Assembly (NCBI GenBank): GCA_036785705.1
Contig: JAWUZG010000001.1
Span: 3,472,001 to 3,536,000, forward strand
Direction: 5' to 3'
Origin: Acanthornis magna
Lineage: Eukaryota; Chordata; Aves; Passeriformes; Acanthizidae
DNA length: 64,000 bases
Shown here: positions 50,086-61,400 of the stretch, piece after piece
Layout: each line of letters opens with the position of its first letter
Position numbering within the stretch: the first letter of the stretch is position 1
Position numbers and translations under genes: made by a program
The notes under the pieces: model-generated
Seen by the model: the letters and a program-made list of their open reading frames with translations, nothing else
Databases searched by the model: none
Told to the model about the DNA's origin: nothing

Positions 50086-53000
50086 TTCATCCCCAAACTA
50101 CAGTCCAAAGCTAATTTTACTCCGTTTAAACCTTCCTGTCCAAGTTCAACTCCCCAAGACTGTTTCTGCTCTTCCTGCTGTTAATTCCCAGCACGGTACA
50201 AGGAGGTGAGCACAGGCTGTTCAGCCACCTGTAATGGGGTGGGGTTTGCAATCAACCCTCAAATAATTGCCCAGGGCCTCTCCAGCTGTAGCTCTGTCAC
50301 AAGGGTGGTGTAGGATGGTAGTGCCTCATATCCCAGGGCTGCATCTCCTCCATCCTGCTGAGGCACGAACCTCCCACAGGGCATTTTTTAATTTTGTTGA
50401 AATATCTCATTTGCTGCTTCATGGGATGTACGGACCCAGACTGATAGCCCAGTTGTGTTTCGTACCAAAGAAAAAGGCAAAATTCCCGCTGAATGGGAGG
50501 GGACTGCAGCAAGTGGATGGTGGCTACCTGAAGGACAGGAGCTGGATTAGACCGTGACAATATGTCCATGTGTTTGGACAGGGATGTTGGGGACAACACC
50601 CCTTCTATCAAACCTGATTTCTGAGATGCCGGAGACTATTAACAACCTCTGCTGAGAGCACTGCAACATCACTGAGATGTCTATTTTTAATAAAAAATGC
50701 AGTTATGAAAAAAAAAGAGGTCCCCACATAACAGATTTTACAGATAAGTTGGAAAAGAAAATAGTCTCTGTCTGCAGGGCAGGGACTGTGTGTGCCAGCT
50801 CCCTGCTTCGGCCCAGCTCTGTGTCCCATCTCACCCTCACATCCCCTGGGAGTGGAAATGGAAACCTTTGCTCTGAGCTCTGGCAGTACAAGTGGATACC
50901 AGGGGAAAGTTTTTGCCAGTGCTTAGTAGGAGCCAGCCCTTGCCCCAGTGCAGCAGTTAAACACATGAGTGCTCCAAGCCTGCACGGCCCTCCTGGCGCT
51001 GCCTGAATAACTATTTGTGGGTTGGTTTTGGGCTTTCTGTTTTTTTGGTTTTTTCTCTTTTTGCACAGGGGTCATTTTCTTTGTGGGCTTCTGAGCACTC
51101 ATCCGTGAAACATGAAATTGCCTGACCCTGAAGCTCATCCCTGGATTGGTGAGATCCACAAGCTTGAAGAGAACAATATTTTCCTTCCTTTATACTCAGA
51201 GGAGTCTTCAGGCTGCAATCACTCAGCAGACAGCAATTTTCAGCTGCTTTTCCTTTATGTTTTCAGTAGGATTTGAACATCTTTGTGAAGTGTAAATGTA
51301 CAGCCAAGGATCACAAAACGATGCCTCACTGTGATCTTTCCTGGGCAAGCTTTATGTAGAGACCAGAGCTGCTCCCTCTGAGGAGCTGAAGTGGATAAAG
51401 GGTTGCCCTGCAGGACCCATCCAAGATGCCAGGGATGTCTCCAGGCTGCACACAGGGGCTGTGACAGGACAGGCTGTTCAGTGCCATCACCTGGGGACAT
51501 TTTGCCCGATAGAGATCCCAGGGAAATTTGAGATCCCAGAGCTTTGCCAGGGCTGGTGCAGCCCCTCTCAAACATTTCAGGGTGCTGATGCACGAGTTCT
51601 AGGAGAGAGGAAAAGGTCCAAGGAGAGCTGATTCATTTTGAGCATGTGCTAGGCAGCAGAGGTGTAGAGTGAAAAGTGTCTTTCAGAAAACCACCTTTTG
51701 CTCTTCCTAAAAATTCTAGTATTTTTTCTGAAATCTGATTTACCTGCCTCCAGTCCCCAGGATGTGGCTCTACCTTTCTCCTGTACAGCTGCCACCTACT
51801 AGCCATATTCCCCCATCTCACTTCCACTAATCTTTCCATACTCATCTGACCTTCTGATGTCTCATTTATTTTGCTCTGTTTGCATTTATTTGCTCTGCAA
51901 ATTCCTCAGGCCAGGAGCTGTCTCTATAAAGCATATCGTGATTGTCCAGTAGAATTTCAGTGTGTATTTGAGTCCACAAAAAATGGCAGCTCCAACCCTA
52001 CAGGCTGCTTTTACAGGTTGCTCTCCACGTGACTTGAGCCAACTTTTAACTTCTGTAACAAAATAATACAAACATCAGCTCTCATCAGAATTTGGCTCTA
52101 TAAAAACTCAAAAATATGGGAAAAATATGCAAAAACTCTGTTCTTCATATCAAGTACAAACACTTGAAGCATGCTGGGTTATTTGTCATCCTTGCCAGGC
52201 TCTACGGTGCCTGCATCCATTTCTTACCACCCACAAGAGCTGCTTTCAGAGTAACCAGACTGAGTCATTAGTGTCCTTAGCTGCAAATTTTGCTCTTTGA
52301 GATCCAAGCTGCTTCTCTACGTAGTGCATTTGTGCCGATTCACTGAGGCGTGGATCATTTGTTTTATCGACACATCCATGGGACAAAGGGCTGGGTGGAA
52401 GTGAGCCTGGGGTTGGGATATCGAACCTTTAGTCTCTGCAATCATTGTGGCGTGCCCTGGGCTGGCAGGGGACAGCAGCCACCCCAAGCTGGTGGCCTTT
52501 GTGCAGTGATTTGGAGGTCATGGCTCTGCTCGGAGCAGCCGGGTGTCTGTACTGCGGAAAATTCACCGGAGGGATGCATGGAAGAGGCTCTACCGCTGTC
52601 GGCCTTGCAGGAGAGCTGCACAGGACCTTCTGGGACTGTCCCTCTGGGGGATAATGGGGCTGGTTCTCTCTCCTGTGCCCTGCTGCCTGTAGGACAATGC
52701 AGACAGCCTTTTGCCATGGCACCGTAAATTCTGCACCAATTATTATTGTTTTACTCATGGAAAACAGAGAAATCAACTGTCGGAGCGAAGCCCTTCCTCA
52801 TTTCCTACATTGCGTCAATTTCCGGCTAACAGTGGAACCACGAAATCTCTTGAGTTTTATTATAAAATTACTGAACAACCAAGAGGCTGAGCCCTTGCTT
52901 TAAGTGGAAGGCTCAGTGCAGCCTCGTCTCTGAAGCTGCTCTCCACTGCTGCAATTACCCACCTACAGTAAACAGGGGAATGTGATGAAGGGACTCACAG

Positions 53001-53484
53001 ACACGTGGCAGCACAGTAGACTCAGCTCACAGTGAGCTCTGCTTTTGGAAGTGTTTTACACAGTGCACAGGAGGTGGTCAGCCATGGAGAAAAGGGAGCA
53101 TTTCCAGCATGAAGTTCCTGCACACCAGAGGTGTGTAGACATGATTAATAACAAAAACACACCAGTTCTGGTTGGCAGAAGAGGCTCTTCACGTTAGCGC
53201 CAAGAGCTGAGCAATTGGGAGTTCTACATTTTGTGTGGGTACAAAATCAAGGTGCAGTTCTGCGGCTCCAGTGTGTGAAAGAGGCAAGAGGGTTATCAGA
53301 ACAAACTCCTTCTTCTTTCTTGAAAGCCTAAATCTTTCTTTAAACAATCCATCCAAAACCTCATAGTTTAAAGTGGGCGTATTTTTCAAGGTTGAAGGCA
53401 GGGACTGGGTGCTAGAAAATTTTAGCTTTGCTGCTATTTCTTGCAATGATTCCTCGCATTCCCATGTCCAAAAACTATGACTGT
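50086..53484. other. Intronic DNA with no recognised gene
   Basis: No exon, RNA gene or clear transposon recognised. Confidence 0.55.
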
Positions 53485-53612
53485 TCAACGTCTCTATTTC
53501 CATACCAGTAAAATGGGGATCACAACATCACTTACTCAGAGCAGTATTATGAGCTTGAATGAATCAGTGCCTCCAAAGTGCTTTGATGGAAGGTGCAAAG
53601 TCTTTCCATAAG
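53485..53612 (+). repeat. MIR-like SINE 3' part
   Basis: CAACGTCTCTATTTCCATACCAGTAAAATGGGGATCACAACATCACTTACTCAGAGCAGTATTATGAGCTTGAATGAATCAGTGCCTCCAAAGTGCTTTGATGG follows the MIR order: 'cctctatttcc.tat..gtaaaatggggat', 'cctcacagggttgt.atgaggcttaatgaa', 'aaagcgctttga'. Confidence 0.65.
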
Positions 53613-56600
53613 AGCTCACGATTCCTGCTAGAAAACAATTTTGTGTGGTGAATGCCGAGGTTAGAAAGGTGTGAAGTCAATTTAACTTCCAGATTCTGTG
53701 GGCCTTGATGCAGCACCAGAAAATCTGTGAGTTCAGGCCCTTGATGCTGAGTGGTTAATCAGGATCAGACTCATCCATGTTCTTGCTGAAACCAATCAGA
53801 CTATGCGCATAATAATGCAGCACTGCTCAGAAATCATGGTAGACATAGGTTCTGGGAGTGATTTTTTTGTCCTAGACATCTTGAAAGACAAAAATAATTC
53901 TCCAGCTTTTATCAACAGGAACTCTTTTCCTGGGAGAACCTCTTACTTGCTGATTGGAAGCCTTTTACCCTACAAAAAAATAGCAATCTCGTCAGGAGTT
54001 GTGGAGTTCAGCACAGTGTTAGCACTGCAGCAAAAGCTCTTTTGCTGTTTGAAAGTTGGAGTTCTTCACTGGGCCCACGTGTTTATGATGACTAATTTCC
54101 CACTCTTATCTAAGAGTTACTTAATCTAAGAGTTCCCAGTGGGATAAATGGAACAGGAGTGAGGGCGACAGTGTGCAGTTGTCAAGGTGAAAAGAGAGAA
54201 AATACCCACATATTGCACTAGGCAGACTCTTAAAAAATGTTCTGGTTTTGCCAGGAAAGATAAGGGTCCCTCTGTAGCTGTGAAGTTTCCATGAAAGAAA
54301 CTGTAAGTGCTGCAGAAGTTGGAAAAATGGTCACACACACTGCATTTTGGGAATGGTTTCCAGCCTGTGGCACTGTTGCTTCTTGCTGCTGGAACTGCTC
54401 AGTCTCAGTGGCACAGACGTAGCCTGCCAACCTCAGTTCCCTCTGAGGAGCGGCAGTAAAACACATCCCTGTATCCTTTGGGATGCTTTGGTGCTGGGCT
54501 GGTGGATGAGGATTTGCACATACTACCGAGGTTAAGTGACTGTGGATATTCAGGGATCTAAGGCTACAAGTGTCTTTCTGGATATTGGTCTTTTCCCCCA
54601 AATCCATTGCATCCTGCTTGGGAAGAGTGGGGAGCTACAGCAAAAATACAACCTGTGCATACAAATAACTCTTGGTTCCAGCGCTGAGGGGTGTGAAAGA
54701 GAATGCTACAGCTCAGGGTTCATAATCTTGAGGGAGTTGTCCTTAAAACCACTGATTCTCCTGATGGATATAAATGAATTACCCCCAACCTTGTTACCAG
54801 CTCACGAGTTGCTGTAGGCTTTTGCTCCAGCAGATTCCTCAGGAATTCCTGAATTAACTTTCAAATTAAGCAGAGGAAGGGGGTCTGGTATTGTGCCTCT
54901 CATTGTTTGGGTTAGATGCTGCCGTTGTTTCTCTCCTGACTCTTTAAAATGGATTGGGATTGTCAAACCTATGATCCCTGAGCAAGTCATGTCAATAACC
55001 AGCGTTTGTGTGGGAATACAGGGCTGAATACAGTTTTTTCAGTACAAAGTTGAATATTCTAGCTCAAGAACCCCAGACAAAGCGTAGCAGCCTCATTTAA
55101 ATCTGCAGAGACACTATATTAGCTACAAGACTGTTTGGTGTTGCACAACATCTCTGAATAGATGTACTTTTATAGAATACCTCACGCTGAAGATCTAATT
55201 AATTGGAGAACAGTTATCACATTTCCAGCCTGACTGAATTATTTTTTTGGTGAAAAAATGTGTGTTTAAAAGTCTAAATGCTCCTATTACAATGATTAAT
55301 TATCTGCAGAAAATTGAAAGCACACAAGAAATTATCAAGAAAGAACATTTAGACATCATCTGTCTTCCTAAAAACACTTGTCTGAGAGTATAAAGAAGAA
55401 TATATTTGCAGTGTAGATGTTGGCCACTTAGAACACATTTTTTATGCCTTCTCTTTAAGTGCATTCTTGCTACAATTTTTTAAAAAATATATATATGTAG
55501 CACCTAAATGGACGAAAGATATATTGAATTTTTTTAACTGGAGTATTTCTCTGGAGTAGATTGATTTCCCTGCTGCCTCAGATGCAGTTTAATTTTTGTG
55601 TTACTTACGAAACGATGAGAAATGGGCTTTATGGAGAGAAGCAGTGGCACAGAGCACTGGTGGTGTTGCGGAACGTGGGTCAACAAGGAGCCTCGCCTCG
55701 GGTGTTTATGAGCTGTGACGGTGTCACCTGGGCTGCAATTTGCAGAAAGAAACATTGCCAAAGCCAGAGCCAGTGGAGCAGACACCCAGCCACCTATAAA
55801 TCTGTGTACTCTCACTCCTTATTAACTGAGGGTCAGGGCTTATTAATTATGTATTACTTGGTGATGACATATCTCGTAAAAGAAGAAAGCAGCATATAGT
55901 GAAACGTGATAGCTTTACATTAGGCAAGATGGAGATGGGTCTTTTACAACCCAGGTTCGAAGAGTAAAATTTACTCCTGCTTAGAGGGTTGTACAAACTG
56001 AGAACATCCATGTTTTTTAAACAGAAAATCAGCAATGGGTTAGCCCTGTGCCAGTCATTTCCAACAGACTGAAAATTACAGGAGGGAAATAAACAGGGTC
56101 TGGTTGTTTTTTCGTAGGAAACCAAGAAAACCTAAACAAGAAATGGACCGAAGGAATCCCAGGCAAAGGGGAAAAAACCAAAACAGTTATGTAGATTGCA
56201 CAGGGTGCACAGAGAAATCCCCAAAAAGCCAAACTTTCCTGGCTGACACAAGGCAGAGCTGCAAGCATTACCTCCTGACAAAGAGCAGAGAGCAACAGCA
56301 ATTTACACCACTGGACCAGTGTGGAATAGGGAGCAAGGGGATGGAAACAGAGCTTGAGAACAGCACCTTTTGTTTAAGCCAGCCTTGCTTGGGAGCCAGT
56401 GGGCCATTGAACTAAACTCTCAGAACTCTGTAAAACTTCTGTCCACTAAAATCTTTGGCTCATTACACAAAGCTCAGTATCAGGGCCTCAATTAAATCAG
56501 TTTATAGTAGCTTTGGAGGAGATCAGGGCTGGGTGGAATGCCTTCAGCAAAGAAACTGAATGTTGATAACCATCCCAGTGAGGCCTGGGCTAACAGTTAG

Positions 56601-56913
56601 CCAAAGAAAGTAACAGTGAAATGAAAAATAAAGAACCTATTCTTCCTGCTTTGCACATGCAAAAAGTCCCATGTTCAGCCATGAATTAATCCTTATATAT
56701 GAACTTAGAATCAAGAACCTGAGTCATATGTCTGAGCATGGCAAGATCAAGAGAAATTTATTCTTGGAATGAATATTATCTTTTGTTTTTGAAACATTTT
56801 CAAGAATAAGATAAAGAATTCTGTTGCCTTGGTATACCTTTCAAACCAGGGGCTCCCCTAATGTTCTCAATGCCTCCATCCAGCATGTTCAGAGGCACTT
56901 ATACATAAAATAA

Positions 56914-56943
56914 TGAAAAGAAGAAAAGAAGAAAGAAAAGAAG
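56914..56943. repeat. GAA/GAAAA-type purine microsatellite
   Basis: Thirty bases alternating GAAAA, GAA and GAAA units with no pyrimidine. Confidence 0.85.
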
Positions 56944-57764
56944 TCAGTGTTCAGACACAGTAATGGTCTCACATAAAAGAGGAAGTGAGTTCTGTGAAAT
57001 ACTCTCACTTTTTTTTCCCCCCTAATTGTTAAGAAAGACTGTGCTGATGCCAATAATAAATAAAAACCAGCTGAGGACATTTTGGAGTTACTGTGGAGCT
57101 TTTCATCACCAGAAAAAGCCCAGCCCTGCTGCTGTAATTACATAATGCATAGCACAGTTGTCTCACCCTTCTTTCTCCTTATATGAACATCAACCCTTGT
57201 GCCACACTTGCCGTATTTAAACAATTGATATCTCCAAATAATTACTTGGTGCTAATCACGCTCTTAAAAAATATTCATTGCAAATAATGATGTCCCTGTA
57301 TCACTTGTGCTGCAAATGAAGATGCATTAGTTTCTGGAGAGCACCACCGTCAACTTTCATCGTGTCCTCCCAACACAGTGAGTCCTGACATCCCCAATGT
57401 GCTGTGTGAACTTTCACTGAAAGCCTGAACAAGCTCTAAAGAGATGCTGCAGCTGTTGTGAATTTTAGTGAGTGAAGTTAAGTCTCTGTAGCCACAGGTT
57501 GCTCTCTCCAAAGCCTTCCTTTTTTGAGCAGAGGGGATCTTTTATCTGATTGTATTTTTAAAGTTGCCTGGCACATAGTCACCATTTCTTGGTGTGAGTT
57601 TCATCATTCACCACCCAGCCACAGAGCCCAGAGTAGAGACAGAAAAACAATCCACTTCAATGGCTAAAAGATCAAAAGTTGCAGAAAAGAAAAAAAAAGG
57701 CTTTTGGGGAAGATTTTCCCATATTGGTCCTTGTTTTAAGGGATCTAGTAATGCGTTTGGTTTA

Positions 57765-57765
<1 letters not shown>

Positions 57766-57806
<41 letters not shown>
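57766..57806. repeat. A41 homopolymer
   Basis: Forty-one uninterrupted A on +. There is no polyadenylation signal, no coding sequence upstream and no matching target-site duplication in the flanks that I could find. I do not call a processed pseudogene. Confidence 0.95.
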
Positions 57807-57808
<2 letters not shown>

Positions 57809-58104
57809 GGTGCAGCTTCTGGCTTGTGACCACAAGTGGCTGTGTTACCACAGTTTAGTGGCTCTCCATGGGTGGCTGTTTGTTGGCTTCAGGATTTATT
57901 TGTCTGGTTTCACTTCCCACTGTCCGGGCAGAAGTGAGCACACAGCTGGTTCCTGCAGCTCAGCTGTACCTCCCCAGGCAGAAAGTCCTTTATCCTGGGT
58001 GGACATCTGTGCCTTCCCCCTGCAGGAGGGAAAACACTGTTTCTGGGCTCTGTGGATGTGAATGTGCCCCTAAAACATTGATTCACTCAGAGTCTGCTGA
58101 GGTG

Positions 58105-58430
58105 CTGTGGGGCTGAAGCACGGAGTGCACCAGGGGAAGCTGAGGACACTTTGTTCAGCCTAGAGGGGAGATGACTCCAGGAAAACCTTTTTGCTGTCTA
58201 TAAGCACCTAATGGGAGGATGTAATGAACATGGAGCTCAACTCTCCTAGGGAGGTTTGTGGTGACAGGACTAGGTGCAGCAGGCACAAGTTGCAAGATGG
58301 GAAATTCCAGTCAGATGTGGGGAAAGCTTTTCTATCATGGATGCCATCAGATGGTGGAGGTTGTCCAGAGCGTCTGGGGCATCTCCCCCTTGGCAATGTT
58401 CAGAATTTGGATGGCCATTACACATGGTGT
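58105..58430 (+). mobile_element. Old CR1 LINE 3' UTR copy
   Basis: The order follows CR1. GTTCAGCCTAGAGGGGAGATGACTCCAGGAAAACCTTTTTGCTGTCTATAAGCACCTAATGGGAGG (58,153-58,218) precedes GGTGACAGGACTAGGTGCAGCAGGCACAAGTTGCAAGATGGGAAATTCCAGTCAGATGTGGGG (58,259-58,322). Then come GATGGTGGAGGTTGTCCAGAGCGTCTGGGGCATCTCCC and a diverged 'gaca.....gacctgct' segment. It lacks the terminal octamers. Confidence 0.8.
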
Positions 58431-61400
58431 GACCTGTACTGTCTGGATTGGGGTAGATGTGGGGAGGAGGCAGATGGAAACCACAGATGTGGTGAGAAAT
58501 GAGCAACTCATAACATGGAACCAGTGCCTGTTTAGGGCAGAACCTTGGGGTCGGAGGCTGGAAAGAGGTAGAGTAGTCCTGCTGTGGCCTGAAGTGGACA
58601 TTGACTGCAGTGAGGGGACAGGTGATAGGACTTCACCAGCGATTCATCAAGCTCAGCTCTAGTGTTTTTGCTTCCTTGAAAACTTCACGTAGGTGAAGGA
58701 TGCTGCAATTTCTGGCTCATTTTGAACCCTGCTCCTCGAGCCCTAGCCCTCGAGCTGCCTCCAGCTGCCATCCTGCACACCAGCCAGCTGCTCAGTGCCA
58801 CAGTGTTTTATTGACACCCCATCAGCAGAGCCACGTGGGCTTGCAGACCCATCCCTGAGCCTGCCAGGACCTTTCAGCTGCTTCCCCAGCTCTGTTTGAG
58901 CTGCTCCCAGGCTCTTGCCTCTTTTGGATGTACCTCAGTGCAAAGAGAGACCCCAGAGCTCGGCGTGGAGGAGAGGCATAAGCTAAATAGACCCCATTTT
59001 TTTAATAAGTTCAGAGCTTTCCATACCAAAAGTGGAAGTTTTCTCCTTGCTGGAAGGAGGACACCACTTCTGTGTCCTGCTGTGGTGGTTAAAATGTGCT
59101 CAGGAAAGCAGTATTGGAGGCAAAACGGGAGAGGCTTTCAGTGAAGTCTGGAGCATCTCTTTGGAGTGCTGATTTGCTCTCAGAGTGAAGAAATAACCCG
59201 TGGGTAAAACGGCACTGGAGTAAGCAGATGTTTTCTGGACAGGCTCTTAAAGACCTTCAAAGGCAGCTAAGCCCTAGGGAATGAAGTGAACCAGGCTTTC
59301 CTGGAAATCAATATCCACAAGCTGAATTTTCACATTCTGAAAATGCAGTCAGTTCATTTGGGTGCTTAACCATCCACTCATCCTCAGCTGAGTGCTCCAA
59401 AATATTTGACATGTATTTTCTTGTCTTGTCTTGGATTTTTCTTGTAAAAATCTGCTTTTATTATCTCCCCTTGCTGCTCCATAGCTGCTGTGAGGAGCTT
59501 TGCAGCTCATGTTTTCAAAAACCAAAAGTATTTACCATGATGTTTTCTTTCTGGAGTTTTGAACCTTCTTTTATTTTAAAATTTCAAAACAGTGTGGGCA
59601 CCAAACAGTTCAACCTAAAAAAAAAATAAAATTATTTGGGATCAGAAAGAGATGTACCACTAGACTGATCTTGTGCCTTTATTTGTGATCATGAACAGCA
59701 GGGGGGATTGTGGGAAAAAACATTTTGAAATTTTTCTTCATTTTTCCACTTCACCTGTATTTTTTCCCTTTCTGTTTTGGATCCCAAACTCAGTCTTGCC
59801 CTGCTCCCCCAAAGTCTGTGTGTCCTGTGCTCCTGCCTGGGCTGTCCTGTGCTTGTGGCAGCTGCCTGGCCTGGCACCAACATAACAAAGCTCCAGCACA
59901 GCAAGGATCACTGTCCAAACTGTGGACAGGTTTCTTCCTATCCCAGGGTTTTTTGTCCACATTTCCTCCCTAATTCACTGTAGCCCTGAAGAGCATCATC
60001 CTTTGCTCCTACTGAGAGGCAAAAATAATCAATATTCAGCTTACTTACTGGTAGAAATGCTACTCAGCAAAACTGAAGTCATCAACTGAGAAACTCTCGG
60101 TTTTCACATAGCCTTCATTTCTTCAAGATGATTTCCTCAACTTACTGGACCCACTTGTTCTTCAGACGGCTCAGCTGAAATTTTCCTGGGTTTCCCAAAA
60201 ATGTGAGAGCTTTTTCTGTGTTTGATCATGGGCAGTTCAATATTCTTCCTAAAACTAAAGGGCAGGAGGTTATTTGAGCTGCAAAGCACCGAAGGGAGCA
60301 GAAGCTGTGGATGAAGGGAGCTGAGGATGTGGGTGAAGGGAGAAGAAGTGATGGATGCAGGGAGAAGAAGTGATGGATGCAGGGAGCAGAAGCTGTGGAT
60401 GAAGGGGGTAGAGGCTGTGGATGTTGAGTGGAGCTTGCAAAAGCAATTTGGGTGAGACGTGGTGCTGGCTAGCAAAGCCCTGATAGGAAACCACTCCGAC
60501 TTTCTGCTAGGCATTACACATTCCCAATTTTATGAACTTTTCTGGAATCTTGCTAGCAAAATGAAATGCATTTCCAGGCATAACCCAGGAGATTTCAGTT
60601 TAATGGTTGCAGCAGATCTCTGCTTGTGGAGCTGAATGTTGGAGCCCAGGGCTGGAGCTGGGGACAGCAAGTGTTCATCCTTGGAAGGCTTTCTGCTCTC
60701 TTAAAGGCTGTGTGAGAAAAGAAGATAAATGCTGGTTGTACTCTGCTATTGCTATAATAGGAGGATAAAGAAAGAAAGTGGAAGAGACCAAGCCAAAAGC
60801 AGAAGGGAGTAGGATCAGGAATAGGGAGGTATTAATTTTTCGCTGTCTCTTTGGGATGGATGGAGTGAGCCTGTTGCCCATAAATCTCACGGTGTCACAG
60901 CGCCCTAGTAATAAACTCCATCTCAGGCAGGAAGACAAATGGGTCTGCAGAATGTTGTAATGCTTCCTTGGCTTCAGACCAGTTTTGGGTAGTTCTGTAT
61001 TTTCCAGGGTTTCACTGACAGGGCTGGAGGAGATGGATTTTGGGTGGGGTGAGGCCAAATCCCCATGTGCCCTGAGTTAGTGAGTGACATGAGATGGGAA
61101 GGGTTGGTCGGGAGAGGTGGGTCAGAGTCAGCTCCTCCTGTTGTTGGAAGTGAAGGGAGTGTAGTGTGGGTGCTCGGCAGGAGCTGGATTCAGCAGTGTG
61201 CTCTGTGATGTGGCTCTCGTTGACCAGCTGAGATCATCCTGTGACTTCCCTGGAGGGGCTGGTGGCCAATACAGCACTGACACTGCAGGTGGTGCCTGGC
61301 CCTGGGCAAGCATTTGCCAAGGTCTCACCTTGGATTCACTCCATGACTTCAATCACCCTCAGACGGCTACATGGCAAACAGGAAGGCTGAATGGGTAGGA

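Larger units (their letters stand above)
53613..58104. other. Intronic DNA with no recognised gene
   Basis: No exon recognised. A GAAAA/GAA purine microsatellite lies at 56,914-56,943 and a 41-base A-run at 57,766-57,806. Confidence 0.55.

Noticed and set aside
57594..57806. Processed pseudogene ending in A41.
   Set aside because: No polyadenylation signal, no recognisable coding sequence and no target duplication were seen.
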